Source of the DNA: Cyclobacteriaceae bacterium
GTDB lineage: Bacteria; Bacteroidota; Bacteroidia; Cytophagales; Cyclobacteriaceae
Direction of reading: 5' to 3'
NCBI GenBank assembly: GCA_016787725.1
Contig: JAEUTZ010000016.1
Span: 1-64,000 of the forward strand
DNA: 64,000 bases
Positions 16,787-26,197 of the stretch are shown here, piece after piece (position 1 is the first letter of the stretch; each line of letters opens with the position of its first letter). The notes under the pieces were generated by a model, which made no database searches, was not told the origin of the DNA, and worked only from the letters and a program-made list of their open reading frames with translations. A program made the translations under genes and the position numbers.

Positions 16787-18361
16787 ATGGCAGGTGGTAA
16801 GGAAACACCCAGGCAGAAGATGATTGGTATGATGTACCTGGTGCTTACTGCGCTCCTTGCGCTGAACGTAAGTAACGCGGTGCTCGAAAAATTTGCCATC
16901 ATCGATGAAACGCTGGTGAAGCTGATCACGGAGACCAATGCTTCAAACGAGATCAAACTGAACAGTATTCTGGCATCAAATACCGATGCGCAGGCGGAGG
17001 CCGCAAAAGCAAAGGCAAAGGAGATTCGGGAACTGACCAAGTCTACCCTCACCTATTTGGATGAGTTGAAAAAGAAGATGTCCACCGAAGCGGATGGAGC
17101 TGCTATTGAAGGCGAGGAATTGGTATTGAATACCAACCGTTCAGAAGAACTGATGCTGGATCATCAGAAGCCAGAAGAAGGGATTGAGTATGAGAAGCGT
17201 TTGACAGATTATGTAAATAATCTTAACAAGATTATGGGGCTTAAAACTCCATTTGAGAAGTTAACAAAAAAGGCAGAGGATTACGAACAGTTCAAAAACA
17301 ATACGAACCAATTGGATAAAACGTTCCTGCAGTTCTCCTTTGAGCTAACCCCTACGATGGGCGCCATTGCTACGGTAAGCCAGATGCAAACCGAGATTTT
17401 GGAGTATGAGCGCACTGCATTAGATACTTTATTTGCACGGGCGGATGCCAAAACCATAAAGTTTAATAAGGTTGTTCCGATGGTTCGGGCAGAATCCAAT
17501 ACGCTGGTTGCCGGAACTGAATATACCGCTGACCTATTTATTGCTGCAGCCAGCGATGAAGAGCCAGAGATGTTTTTTGAAGGTGGTCCCGTTAAAGTAG
17601 ATGTGGATCCCGTAACCGGAATCAAGATGGGTAAGATCAAGTTTCGCACCTCCGGAGGCACGTATGATAAAAATGGTCTTGCCGAGAAATCATTTAAGGT
17701 TAAGATCAATGTGAAAGGAAATCCTTACGAAGAAGTAGTTAGATATAAGGTAGCCCGTCCGGTGGCAAAATTTGAGTCCGAAAGCGCCAGTACGCTTTAT
17801 CTGGATTGCGGAAATGAAATGACAGTAAGTGTACAGGGGTTGCCTGATGCGTCTGGAATTTCGTTGAGCGCGCCTGCCGATCAAGGAAAAGTAGTTCAGC
17901 AGGGTGCCGGTAAGTTTGTGCTTATTCCAACTCGCCCGCAAATGGATGTTCGTGTTTCTGTGGCCGGAGCCCAGATTGAAGTGAAGTCGTTTAAGGCGAA
18001 GGGTGTCCCTATGCCTTCTGCCAAGTTGATGGTTGGAAACGGTGAGTACGATGTAAAACGGGGCATTCCTCAGGGAACGAACATTGTACGCTTTGTACCG
18101 GATATTTCGGATGAGACATTCAAGCGTAACAATGCAAAGGATGCCTCCTATCGGGTTGTAAGTATGACACTTCAAATTACAGGCAAAACACCCATTACGT
18201 TGAACTCAGGAACAATTGAGTTGAGCAAATATGGGCTTAAGGTCAACGATAGTTTCTCGATTTACAATGTTCAGGTAGTTCGTTCAACCTGGGATCCTAA
18301 TGACGGTGATAACAAACCTGTTCCTGCTAACTTGTCAGGGACATACTATGTTGGAAAGTAA
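16787..18361 (+). CDS. gldM: Type IX secretion motor protein GldM
   Basis: 524 residues (PorM homologue). The short cytoplasmic N-terminus PRQKMIGMMYLVL starts a single transmembrane helix (VLTALLALNVSNAVLEKF). A helical periplasmic domain to about residue 220 and three beta-rich periplasmic domains follow (VRAESNTLVAGTEYTADLF, then KVKINVKGNPYEEVVRYKVA, then PSAKLMVGNGEY). It spans the periplasm and passes torque from GldL to the GldK/GldN ring. The stop lies 10 nt before the gldN ATG. Confidence 0.97.
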   Translation: MAGGKETPRQKMIGMMYLVLTALLALNVSNAVLEKFAIIDETLVKLITETNASNEIKLNSILASNTDAQAEAAKAKAKEIRELTKSTLTYLDELKKKMSTEADGAAIEGEELVLNTNRSEELMLDHQKPEEGIEYEKRLTDYVNNLNKIMGLKTPFEKLTKKAEDYEQFKNNTNQLDKTFLQFSFELTPTMGAIATVSQMQTEILEYERTALDTLFARADAKTIKFNKVVPMVRAESNTLVAGTEYTADLFIAAASDEEPEMFFEGGPVKVDVDPVTGIKMGKIKFRTSGGTYDKNGLAEKSFKVKINVKGNPYEEVVRYKVARPVAKFESESASTLYLDCGNEMTVSVQGLPDASGISLSAPADQGKVVQQGAGKFVLIPTRPQMDVRVSVAGAQIEVKSFKAKGVPMPSAKLMVGNGEYDVKRGIPQGTNIVRFVPDISDETFKRNNAKDASYRVVSMTLQITGKTPITLNSGTIELSKYGLKVNDSFSIYNVQVVRSTWDPNDGDNKPVPANLSGTYYVGK

Positions 18362-18371
18362 AAAATTAAAA

Positions 18372-19268
18372 ATGAAGTCTGGATTTCTTTTCTTATTGTC
18401 GTTTGGCTTGGTGAGTAGTGCGCTGGGGCAGCAGGATACGGTTTATAATCCCAACTCAACAGAACGAATTCCCTATTATGAGCAGCTCTACCGTTTCCGG
18501 GTTGAGCGAATGGTGGATTTGGGGGAAAAGCAAAATGCTGGCTTCAAGTCTTCGGTGTCTGATATCGGTGATTTCATTATCAAAAGTATTCAGGCTGAGA
18601 CCCTGGTTGCTTATGATGATTCGTTGAAGAACAGACGAGCAGCTGCCGAAATTTTAATTAGTAACCAGGCTGTAATTGCTGCGGTCTGGGATCAGAACAA
18701 GGAATACTTTTCGGATGAAGAGGTAAGTTATCGGGGAAAAAACTATACATCAAGCCGCCCTTCTAACAAAGGAAATTTGCCGACCGATACGCAATGGTGG
18801 AACTTGTCAGTAAATCAAACTGAGTATTATACCAAGAATAATATAGTTGGGCTTCAAATTATTGAAGATGTGATTTTCGACAAGAGAAGATCGAGGTTGT
18901 ACTATGATATTCAAGCTATTGGTCTGTTAGCTTCCAGAAACGGAGAAACCGCCTTTAGTCCGATTGCCTTTATTTACTATAAGGATTTCCTTAACCTGGT
19001 AGAGAAAACTGCGCATAGTAAGGATTGGAAGGAGCGCGATCGCGTCATGTGGAGAAACCGGTATAATCCGGCTGAGAACAGAACATTTACTGATGCGTTT
19101 AAATTACGATTATTCCACGGTGTGATTGAGAAAGTTGAGAACCCTGACAACCTTACCATACAGCGGATCTATGAGAACAACGGACGCACCTGGGGTGAAG
19201 CTGTATTTGCCCGTTGGGAGGAAGAAATGCGGATGATGGAAAAGGAGCATAATCTCTGGGAGTATTAA
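18372..19268 (+). CDS. gldN: Type IX secretion/gliding ring protein GldN
   Basis: 298 residues from the ATG at 18372, where a clean signal peptide begins (KSGFLFLLSFGLVSSALGQ). In-frame starts further upstream, at 18300 and 18348, overlap gldM and would bury the signal, so they are rejected. Family features are IPYYEQLYRFRVERMVDLGEKQN, FIIKSIQAETLVAYD, a central VGLQIIEDVIFDKRRSR and WRNRYNPAENRTF. GldN (PorN) forms the periplasmic ring with GldK. It is the last gene of the operon and is followed by an intrinsic terminator. Confidence 0.96.
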   Translation: MKSGFLFLLSFGLVSSALGQQDTVYNPNSTERIPYYEQLYRFRVERMVDLGEKQNAGFKSSVSDIGDFIIKSIQAETLVAYDDSLKNRRAAAEILISNQAVIAAVWDQNKEYFSDEEVSYRGKNYTSSRPSNKGNLPTDTQWWNLSVNQTEYYTKNNIVGLQIIEDVIFDKRRSRLYYDIQAIGLLASRNGETAFSPIAFIYYKDFLNLVEKTAHSKDWKERDRVMWRNRYNPAENRTFTDAFKLRLFHGVIEKVENPDNLTIQRIYENNGRTWGEAVFARWEEEMRMMEKEHNLWEY

Positions 19269-19287
19269 TAAGGATTTGAATAAGTTT

Positions 19288-19311
19288 AAAGCCCCGAACA
19301 GGGGCTTTTTC
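19288..19311 (+). terminator. Intrinsic terminator of the gld operon
   Basis: AAAGCCCC and GGGGCTTT pair perfectly over 8 bp around the loop GAACA, followed by a T tract. It is 20 nt after the gldN stop and just before the next gene. Confidence 0.88.
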
Positions 19312-19318
19312 ATTTTGC

Positions 19319-19789
19319 ATGGTACAAATACGCATTGGTGTTAAGTCGGATTTGCCGCGGGTTCTTGAGCTTATAAAAGAGCTGGCCGAATATGAAAAGG
19401 CTCCGCAGGAGGTTACCAATACCCTGGCGTTAATGGAAGTGGATGGTTTTGGGGCCCATCCAATCTATGGATTCTATGTAGCGGAAGAGGAGGGTACCAT
19501 ACTGGGAATATCCTTGTACTACTACCGGTATTCAACCTGGAAGGGAAAGCGGCTTTACCTGGAGGACATCGTAGTTACCCAGTCGCACCGCGGCCGGGGT
19601 ATTGGCAAAATGCTTTTTGATCAAACGATGAAGAAAGCCTTGGAGGAGAATTGTACCGGAATGATGTGGCAAGTGTTGGACTGGAACACCCCCGCAATTG
19701 AATTCTATAAAAGATATGGTGCCCGGTTGGATTCCGAATGGGTCAATTGCCATTTGGAAGCAGCTGATATCCGGAAAATCCTCGGTTAA
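19319..19789 (+). CDS. GNAT acetyltransferase, spermidine/diamine acetyltransferase-like
   Basis: 156 residues of the GNAT fold. The N-terminal LIKELAEYEKAPQEV, central YLEDIVVTQSHRGRGIGKML (acetyl-CoA pyrophosphate loop RGRGIG) and WQVLDWNTPAIEFYKRYGA match the eukaryotic-like SSAT (SAT1) subgroup. Likely an N-acetylation of a small amine such as a polyamine, thialysine or similar; the exact substrate is not determinable. It starts 8 nt after the gld terminator, with TCATTTTG as possible -7 element, so its leader would be minimal. Its 3' end overlaps the convergent gene by 4 nt. Confidence 0.88.
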   Translation: MVQIRIGVKSDLPRVLELIKELAEYEKAPQEVTNTLALMEVDGFGAHPIYGFYVAEEEGTILGISLYYYRYSTWKGKRLYLEDIVVTQSHRGRGIGKMLFDQTMKKALEENCTGMMWQVLDWNTPAIEFYKRYGARLDSEWVNCHLEAADIRKILG

Positions 19790-20088
19790 ACTTCGTCCAG
19801 CAGGGTATTAAACGCTACGTGCTGATCTTTAAAGCGAAGCCGGTGTGCTTCCGTAATTTTGGGCGCAAATTCATTCAGGTAATTCAACACATTCTCAATG
19901 TTGGTAGCGAAGCATTGAATACTGTAGGATACCGATGTCTCATCATCGTGGGTTAATACTTTGTACATCTTGTAGTCTACAAATAATCCAGTCTCCATCA
20001 TGGCGGGAATGTAAGTTTCCTTTATCCACACGATCCATTCTTGTTCAATCTGCTTATCCACTCCGAAGGTCACATTGTATAGAAGCAT
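19786..20088 (-). CDS. DUF4286 family protein
   Basis: 100 residues, no signal peptide. It has the ferredoxin-like small-domain pattern of DUF4286: N-terminal LLYNVTFGVDKQIEQEWIVW, SYSIQCFATNIENVLNYL, and C-terminal HVAFNTLLDEV. Function unknown. It lies 3 nt downstream of the dehydrogenase gene on the same strand and is very likely co-transcribed with it. Its stop overlaps the acetyltransferase stop on the opposite strand. Confidence 0.85.
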   Translation of the reverse strand: MLLYNVTFGVDKQIEQEWIVWIKETYIPAMMETGLFVDYKMYKVLTHDDETSVSYSIQCFATNIENVLNYLNEFAPKITEAHRLRFKDQHVAFNTLLDEV

Positions 20089-20091
20089 ACA

Positions 20092-21309
20092 TTAATCGGT
20101 TATGGAAACGTAATCCTGAAGATAGCTGAATTCTTCTGTTAACTGGCCATGCTCGGTAATAGTTCCACGTCTGATGATCCCCTCGGAGTCATTCACCAAA
20201 AGGGGCTTAAGAATCCGGTCAATCAAATCCCGGCCAAATTCTTCCGAAGCACTTCTTGGCAATTCGCAGGGCAAATTATCTACCGCCATCGAGGTCACAT
20301 AGCTTTCGCCACTGAGGGGCGGCAGAATGGAATTCGTTACCGGATCATAATCATAAAGGGGTTCGGGAATGGTGCTGGCCTGTTGGGTGCTGGGCACCGA
20401 TCCATTAATATCACAAGTAATGTCGGCAATCACCCTAATTTTAAATTCCGGAGAAAGCATGTCTTCGCGGGTAAACAGCACGGGTGCTCTTGGATTCCAG
20501 AATGCGCCTGCCAGGAGTAACTGGGCAACCTTGGTAAATTTTACGAACAAAGACCGGTAGCGTTCCGGATGCTGATGAAATTCCTCGCGATTAAAGTGCC
20601 CGCTTTCAATACGTTCGTGATAATCGGCACTGCTAAGTTGTGCATAGACAGGCTCATCAAACGATTTTGTTAAAAAATCACCTGGGCTCACCTTCCGGAT
20701 GCCAGCTGTATCCAGAGTTTCCATCGCTCCTTTCGCAACCCTACCAGCACCCGTTAATATGATTTTGATTGGAGGCAATTGAACTTTTCTAAGCTCTAAC
20801 TTCAAATCATTGATATCAAAGCAATCAAAAGCCCTTCTAACGGAGAACAAGTTGTACCGTTTACCATACGTCCATAACCCATTATAGGCACCCACAATTC
20901 CGGCAAATCGGCCAAAGGCGATCAGACGGTTTCCCTGATAATCTTTTAAGGCCTCGTAATCGATCAGACGAATATTCTTTTTTAAAATGGCCTGCAGCAG
21001 TTTTCGGTTATGCGGCTGCTTTTTAATGGTATGCGAAAAGAATAAGTAGGTTTTGTTCTCCATCAACGATTCAATGGGCACCTCTTTAATGCCCATCAAT
21101 ACATCGCAATCATTGAGGTTCGATGCAACCTCGATGTTCAGATTTCGGTATTCATCATCATTAAAGCACCGCACCGGACTTTCCTGACAAACTATTTTAA
21201 CGGTTGGAAACCGCTGTTCTATTTCTTCAGTTTGAGCGGGGGTAAAGGGTACGCGTTTATCCGGAGGAATTTTACCTTCTTTTATTAAGCCGATCTTTGT
21301 AATTGACAT
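20092..21309 (-). CDS. NAD(P)-dependent dehydrogenase of the alanine dehydrogenase/saccharopine dehydrogenase (LYS1-like) family
   Basis: 405 residues, cytosolic. The N-terminal AlaDH/PNT domain begins IGLIKEGKIPPDKRVPFTP, the substrate-side signature of the family. A Rossmann segment IKIILTGAGRVAKGAMETL starts near residue 185. FGRFAGIVGAYNGLWTYG and INGSVPSTQQASTIPEPLYD agree with the lysine-forming saccharopine dehydrogenase or alanine dehydrogenase branch. Which amino acid it oxidises cannot be decided by eye. DUF4286 follows at 3 nt. Confidence 0.8.
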   Translation of the reverse strand: MSITKIGLIKEGKIPPDKRVPFTPAQTEEIEQRFPTVKIVCQESPVRCFNDDEYRNLNIEVASNLNDCDVLMGIKEVPIESLMENKTYLFFSHTIKKQPHNRKLLQAILKKNIRLIDYEALKDYQGNRLIAFGRFAGIVGAYNGLWTYGKRYNLFSVRRAFDCFDINDLKLELRKVQLPPIKIILTGAGRVAKGAMETLDTAGIRKVSPGDFLTKSFDEPVYAQLSSADYHERIESGHFNREEFHQHPERYRSLFVKFTKVAQLLLAGAFWNPRAPVLFTREDMLSPEFKIRVIADITCDINGSVPSTQQASTIPEPLYDYDPVTNSILPPLSGESYVTSMAVDNLPCELPRSASEEFGRDLIDRILKPLLVNDSEGIIRRGTITEHGQLTEEFSYLQDYVSITD

Positions 21310-21373
21310 GCCGATGCTATTTTAAGCCTTCTAAGGTACTTAGCTTTTCTCGTTTTATTACCTTGTGTGGGGT

Positions 21374-21952
21374 ATGGAAAATTATACAATATTAGTATGC
21401 GGATGGGGTGTTTATTTTTTTATACATAGCTGGCTTGCTTCCAATTCCGTAAAAACGTTTATCGGTCGAAATAGCAGGATCTATCCTTACTATCGGTTAT
21501 TTTATTCAGTTGTCTCCACGATTGGACTATTTTTTTTGCTTGCTTTTAACAGTTCCTTTCAGCAAGAGTATTTATTTCAATCCATTGGATGGGTGTGGTA
21601 TGCAAGTTTGATGTTGGCTACTGGCGGAGTTATTATTCTCAGCCGCGCTTTCCGGTATTATAATGCGAGTAGTTTTTTGGGGTTTAAGGAAGAGGATCAA
21701 CGGTTTGTCCGTAATGGTATTCTCAATCGGGTTCGGCATCCCATCTACAGCGGCACCATCCTGATTGTGATCGGTTTTTTCTTATATAATCCAACCATGC
21801 CCACCCTGGTATCAGTGGTTTGCATCCTTACTTATCTGCCAGTTGGGATCGCCTTGGAGGAAAAGAAACTAATTCAGCAGTTTGGCGAGGCCTATCGTCT
21901 ATACAAAAAAGAGGTGCCGGCTTTGATCCCTCGAATCTGTAAGCAAGGATAA
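21374..21952 (+). CDS. Integral membrane methyltransferase-like protein (ICMT/PEMT fold)
   Basis: About 192 residues from the ATG at 21374; an in-frame GTG at 21365 is possible. It has four to five hydrophobic helices. The C-terminal block RHPIYSGTILIVIGFFLY followed by EEKKLIQQFGEAYRLYKKEV is the SAM-binding signature of isoprenylcysteine carboxyl methyltransferase-like and phospholipid methyltransferase-like proteins. In bacteria the acceptors are diverse (lipids, thiols such as methanethiol), so no substrate is assigned. It is divergent from the dehydrogenase operon and convergent with the AIM24-family gene, with no gap. Confidence 0.82.
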   Translation: MENYTILVCGWGVYFFIHSWLASNSVKTFIGRNSRIYPYYRLFYSVVSTIGLFFLLAFNSSFQQEYLFQSIGWVWYASLMLATGGVIILSRAFRYYNASSFLGFKEEDQRFVRNGILNRVRHPIYSGTILIVIGFFLYNPTMPTLVSVVCILTYLPVGIALEEKKLIQQFGEAYRLYKKEVPALIPRICKQG

Positions 21953-22723
21953 TTATTCAAGGAAGTTACCCAGAATGGAGCTGGCTTCTTTTCTTGAATT
22001 TCTACCATACGGGGCAAGTGCCTGCACTAACTTTCTAATGGGCATGGATTGTAACCAAACCTTACCACTGCCTCGTAAGGTGGCAAGAAAAATACCCTCA
22101 CCACCAAAGATCATCGATTTCAAACTGCCGGTACTTTCCACATCAAAATCGATGTGTGACTCAAAGGCAACAACGCATCCGGTATCCACCCGCAAGGTTT
22201 CGTTGTTCAGCGTGCGCTCAATAACTGTTCCACCGGCATGCACAAAGGCCTTGCCATCTCCTTGAAGCTTTTGGAGAATGAACCCTTCGCCCCCAACCAA
22301 ACCTGCCCCAATCTTACGATTGAACACGATGGATAATTTTGTACCGTAGGCTGCACACAAAAAACCGTCCTTCTGAACTACCAATTCATTGTTCCGGCTG
22401 GTCGCTAGATCAACGGGAATGATGGTGCCGGGGTAAGGAGCCGAAAATCCAACCTTTGCTTTTCGATTACCGCGGTTTGTGAAATGGGTCATAAACAACG
22501 ACTCCCCCGTCAATATTCTGCTCCCGGCTGAAAGCAATTTATCAAACAAGCCCTGGCTGGGATTGGAGCCATCGCCCATTTTCGTCTCGAACACGATCCC
22601 ATCTTCCATAAACAGCATGGCCCCTGCTTCGGCAATCACTGTTTCCATCGGGTCCAACTCCACTTCCACAATCTGAATGCTTTCACCTTTAATCTGATAG
22701 TCGATTACGTGCGAGGTTGCCAT
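21953..22723 (-). CDS. TIGR00266/AIM24 family protein
   Basis: 256 residues, Gly-rich and all-beta, no signal peptide. Family blocks are [21 protein letters not shown] near the N-terminus, [25 protein letters not shown] in the middle and [22 protein letters not shown] near the C-terminus. The fold is a pseudo-symmetric beta barrel. A biochemical function is not established for bacteria; the mitochondrial relative AIM24 affects inner-membrane organisation. It is the last gene of the gltX-led operon, 3 nt after the peptidase. Confidence 0.9.
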   Translation of the reverse strand: MATSHVIDYQIKGESIQIVEVELDPMETVIAEAGAMLFMEDGIVFETKMGDGSNPSQGLFDKLLSAGSRILTGESLFMTHFTNRGNRKAKVGFSAPYPGTIIPVDLATSRNNELVVQKDGFLCAAYGTKLSIVFNRKIGAGLVGGEGFILQKLQGDGKAFVHAGGTVIERTLNNETLRVDTGCVVAFESHIDFDVESTGSLKSMIFGGEGIFLATLRGSGKVWLQSMPIRKLVQALAPYGRNSRKEASSILGNFLE

Positions 22724-22726
22724 ATG

Positions 22727-24352
22727 CTATTGGGTTTTGTTAATAACCTTAAAAACGGGATACTCTACCGGCAGGTTTTCAGTTTTGCGTTTTTCTATGT
22801 AGTCATCGAAAAAATTCCAGGTAAGCAATCCGTCATCGGATTGGGGCTCCAGTAAATAGAAAATCAGGTTACCCAGCGGTTGTGCCAGGGTTACTTTGAA
22901 ATCGCCTTTCTTGAATTTTCTGGTAGCAGGAGTAAATTTACCGTCTACCTGGGCCAAGGCATGGCCCTGAAAAGCCTGCTTTGCCTTTTCGACCTTTTCA
23001 ATCTGGAATACTTCTCCTTGTGCCGTTATTGATTTTGTCAATGTTTCTATCATGATGCCATGCATTTTAAGATTCTCGGCTAGCGCAACAAATTGCGAGG
23101 GAATGATGTAACTGGTGGGAACTACACTTTCAGCGGTGGGCTCAAAGCGAGCATGATAGGTTACATTTTCAAGGGTCGTTATTTTTCCGGTGCGAACAAA
23201 TTCCACCGTTCCATCTTCCTTTTTCTTTTGAATGTACTCATACGAGCGGAAATCCTTTAGAGCTCCGAGTGGTACCATCTTGAACCGGACTCCCTTCTTC
23301 AGCCCTGCTGCATTCTGCAGGCTCGTTAGGGTTTCTACTTCTGCCCGTTTGTTGGTTTCAATTATCTCTGTAGCATGGGCATTGGTGTACTCAAGAATTT
23401 CGGAAACAAACCGATAGGTGGAATGAATACGTTGATAAAACCGCTCATGGGCAAACGCCTCACTCAAAATGGACATCCGGTTGCGCAATCCAAACTGATT
23501 AACCAGGTAGCGGGGGTGATGATTATAAGTATAGAAATTTTTGGGTGGCCACCCCTCGCGCAGAGAATAATCCCCAAACGGTCCGAAGGTGAGATCGTAT
23601 TTTGCTTTTACAGAATTTGTGATTTCGGGCAGCATTTTATTGTTAACAAATTCGTAGGGAGCGGCATGACCGCTACTCAAATAGCCAGGTGCCCAGGTAA
23701 GCGAGTATGCATGCCAGGTTCCATTGGTAGTATGTAAATCCACAAATACCTGGGGATCCCAAGGGAGAATAACTTCGGAAAACAAAGCCCGGGTTTCCAA
23801 CGCTTCCATCTTCATGCCATCGCGGTTAAGGTCCAGCCCCTGGCTATTTTCGCGCAGTCCAACTTCCAGAGGACTGTCTTCCTGTGAAGGCCGCTTTCCT
23901 TTTTCCATTTTATCATTGCTATCCGTGTTATAAATGGGGGCGAAAAGAAGGATTTGATTTTCAAGTAAATGAGCGTTGTCCCCTAATAGGATTTCACGCA
24001 TCAGCATCATCAACACTTCTTTGCCTTCCACCTCCCCGGCATGAATATTTCCCTGGATGTAGATCACAGGTTTACCGGTGGCGTGGGCTTCGGCAGCTGT
24101 TTTTATTTTGTCTTTTGAAAGGATCGCCACAGGAATGTCTTTCCCTTCCAGACTCTTTCCCATGGAAAAAACATGCACTGATTCAGAACGGGCTTGTATG
24201 GCGGTTAAAAAGGCAACTACCTCTGCATGGGTAGACGTTTTGACAAAATTCGATTTTTCCGGAGTGATAAGAAGATCTTCAGGCCAGCTTGTTTGTGCGA
24301 AAGGAGAGGAAGCAGATGCCAAAATTAGCAGGCAACTAAAAAGTGCGCGCAT
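22727..24352 (-). CDS. Secreted M14 family zinc carboxypeptidase
   Basis: About 541 residues from the ATG at 24352; a GTG one codon earlier is also in frame. Signal peptide RALFSCLLILASASSPFAQ. Zinc ligands H104 and E107 are in GNIHAGEVEGKEVL, and the third histidine is in FVDLHTTNGTWH. NSQGLDLNRDGMK carries the substrate-binding Asn-Arg. The candidate catalytic Glu region is around SEAFAHERFYQR. A C-terminal beta domain of about 150 residues follows. Predicted periplasmic or extracellular peptide or murein-peptide hydrolase. It follows the 74-residue gene directly. Confidence 0.88.
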   Translation of the reverse strand: MRALFSCLLILASASSPFAQTSWPEDLLITPEKSNFVKTSTHAEVVAFLTAIQARSESVHVFSMGKSLEGKDIPVAILSKDKIKTAAEAHATGKPVIYIQGNIHAGEVEGKEVLMMLMREILLGDNAHLLENQILLFAPIYNTDSNDKMEKGKRPSQEDSPLEVGLRENSQGLDLNRDGMKMEALETRALFSEVILPWDPQVFVDLHTTNGTWHAYSLTWAPGYLSSGHAAPYEFVNNKMLPEITNSVKAKYDLTFGPFGDYSLREGWPPKNFYTYNHHPRYLVNQFGLRNRMSILSEAFAHERFYQRIHSTYRFVSEILEYTNAHATEIIETNKRAEVETLTSLQNAAGLKKGVRFKMVPLGALKDFRSYEYIQKKKEDGTVEFVRTGKITTLENVTYHARFEPTAESVVPTSYIIPSQFVALAENLKMHGIMIETLTKSITAQGEVFQIEKVEKAKQAFQGHALAQVDGKFTPATRKFKKGDFKVTLAQPLGNLIFYLLEPQSDDGLLTWNFFDDYIEKRKTENLPVEYPVFKVINKTQ

Positions 24353-24355
24353 CAC

Positions 24356-24580
24356 TCAATCCTTTTTTTTCTTTTTCTCCTTTTTCAAATCTTCGTAGTC
24401 ATCGCGTTCTGCCAGTTTCTTGTCATCCACATTCTCATTCAAAAAATCATTCAGCTTTTCGATGGCCATATTTGATTTTAATTCACCAAACTGATCAATG
24501 GAAACTTCAAAGCCGGACAGGTCTTTATGAACCCGCGGCTTGCCTTGTTTCTTGCTGGGTTTGTCCGATTTCTTAGCCAT
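24356..24580 (-). CDS. Small charged protein of unknown function
   Basis: 74 residues, 1 nt after gltX and immediately before the peptidase gene, so clearly within an operon. Both ends are lysine-rich (AKKSDKPSKKQGKPRVHKD and the terminal KKEKKKKKD). The middle LSGFEVSIDQFGELKSN and MAIEKLNDFLNEN looks structured and mildly acidic. It may bind nucleic acid or ribosomes, but no family was recognised. It is not a frame shadow, since both flanking genes abut it. Confidence 0.7.
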   Translation of the reverse strand: MAKKSDKPSKKQGKPRVHKDLSGFEVSIDQFGELKSNMAIEKLNDFLNENVDDKKLAERDDYEDLKKEKKKKKD

Positions 24581-24581
24581 G

Positions 24582-26108
24582 TTAAACCTTTTTAATAGTT
24601 TTTAATGCGTATTCAATTCTCGACACGACTTCAGTACAACCCAGAATTTCCATTGAGCGCATCAGGTCTGGTCCCGAGGCACCCCCAGTAACCGACACCC
24701 TTAGCGCCTGCAAAATTTTTCCAGTACCAATTCCAAGGTTGGAGGCTACATTTTCCAGAGTTGATTTAGCAAGTTCTGCAGTAAGATCTTTTATTCCAGA
24801 CAGCGCCCGGGCATAAGCCGTTAGAACTTTTACTGCCTCATCATTCCATTTTTTGGTAATGACTTGATCATCGTAAGAAGTTGGTGCTTCAAAGAAAAAC
24901 TTACCCTGTTGCCAGAAGTCCTGGGTAAAGGTGACTCGCTCTTTCAACACACCACATATTTTCGCTGCTTTTTCTTTCGAGCAGGAGATTTCCTTTGGCA
25001 GGGCATTCAACAGATAAGCAGCCAAATCTTCGTTCGGTTTCGCCTTTAAATATTGCTGGTTGAACCACTGTGCTTTGTGGATATCGAAGCGAGCCCCGGC
25101 CTTGCCGATGCGCTCTATGGTAAACGCCTGAATCAATTCTTTCATGGAGAATAACTCTTGCTCCGTACCGGGGTTCCAGCCTAAGAAGGCTAGAAAGTTC
25201 AGCAAAGCATCCGGTAAATATCCAGACTCGCGGAATCCTTTTGCCAATTCGCCAGACTTCGGGTCCTTCCAATTCAAGGGAAATATCGGGAAGCCCATTT
25301 GATCAGCATCGCGCTTGCTTAGTTTGCCATTGCCATCGGGTTTTAACAAGAGGGGCAAATGGGCAAATTGTGGCATCTGGGTTTCCCACCCCAGAAAACG
25401 ATATAACAGAACATGCAAGGGGGCTGATGGCAGCCACTCTTCCCCACGGATCACATGCGTGATTTTCATGAGGTAATCATCCACAACATTGGCCAAGTGG
25501 TAGGTAGGCATTCCGTCCGATTTCATTAATACCTTATCATCAATTTGCGAAGAGTGCACCTTTACTTCTCCGCGGATCAGATCCTGTAATTGAATTTCTT
25601 CCGCATCCGGTACCTTTAGCCGGATAACATAGGGAATTCCTTTTTCAAGCTTTTGTTTTACTTCCGCTTCCGGCAAGGTGAGCGAGTTGTTCATCATCAT
25701 GCGGGTAGTAGCACTGTATTGTTGACTGACCGAGCCTGTAGCTTTGAGACGCGTACGCATAGCTTCCAGTTCTTCTTCGGTATCGAATGCATAATAAGCA
25801 TTGCCTTCCGCAATCAGCTTTTGCGCGTATTGTTTGTAAAGAGCTTTGCGTTCGGATTGCCGATAAGGAGCATGGGGTCCGCCTTCTTTCAGCCCTTCAT
25901 CAATCTTTATCCCTACCCAGGCCAACGATTGGAGAATGTATTCCTCTGCACCGGGTACAAAACGGGTTTGGTCGGTGTCTTCAATCCGCAGGATCATCGT
26001 CCCGTTGGTCTTCCGGGCCAATAAATAATTATACAAAGCTGTTCGCACCCCGCCAATGTGCAAGGCACCGGTGGGGCTGGGCGCAAAACGAACTCGAACT
26101 GGACGCAT
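24582..26108 (-). CDS. gltX: Glutamyl-tRNA synthetase
   Basis: 508 residues, class I synthetase charging tRNA-Glu. The HIGH motif is in FAPSPTGALHIGGVRTALYN, the KMSKS-type loop is GKLSKRDADQMG, and LRIEDTDQTRF and VIRGEEWLPSAPLH complete the catalytic core. The C-terminal anticodon-binding domain ends LRVSVTGGASGPDLMRSMEIL. It leads a four-gene operon with the 74-residue protein, M14 peptidase and AIM24 protein. A TACCTTTG -7 element lies 20 nt upstream. Confidence 0.97.
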   Translation of the reverse strand: MRPVRVRFAPSPTGALHIGGVRTALYNYLLARKTNGTMILRIEDTDQTRFVPGAEEYILQSLAWVGIKIDEGLKEGGPHAPYRQSERKALYKQYAQKLIAEGNAYYAFDTEEELEAMRTRLKATGSVSQQYSATTRMMMNNSLTLPEAEVKQKLEKGIPYVIRLKVPDAEEIQLQDLIRGEVKVHSSQIDDKVLMKSDGMPTYHLANVVDDYLMKITHVIRGEEWLPSAPLHVLLYRFLGWETQMPQFAHLPLLLKPDGNGKLSKRDADQMGFPIFPLNWKDPKSGELAKGFRESGYLPDALLNFLAFLGWNPGTEQELFSMKELIQAFTIERIGKAGARFDIHKAQWFNQQYLKAKPNEDLAAYLLNALPKEISCSKEKAAKICGVLKERVTFTQDFWQQGKFFFEAPTSYDDQVITKKWNDEAVKVLTAYARALSGIKDLTAELAKSTLENVASNLGIGTGKILQALRVSVTGGASGPDLMRSMEILGCTEVVSRIEYALKTIKKV

Positions 26109-26127
26109 GAATACAGAATAAGAATTT

Positions 26128-26135
26128 CAAAGGTA
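26128..26135 (-). promoter_or_regulatory. -7 element of the gltX operon
   Basis: TACCTTTG on the minus strand is a full consensus match 19 nt before the gltX ATG. A TTG lies 16 bp further upstream, slightly shorter than the usual spacer. Confidence 0.55.
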
Positions 26136-26197
26136 AGAATAATTAAACCACCAACAGATGCTCTGTTTAGCGTGACAACCCAAGTAAATTTGAAACT

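Noticed and set aside
17281-17709. Long minus-strand frame opposite gldM
   Set aside because: Antisense shadow without start signal or family features; gldM is a solid call.
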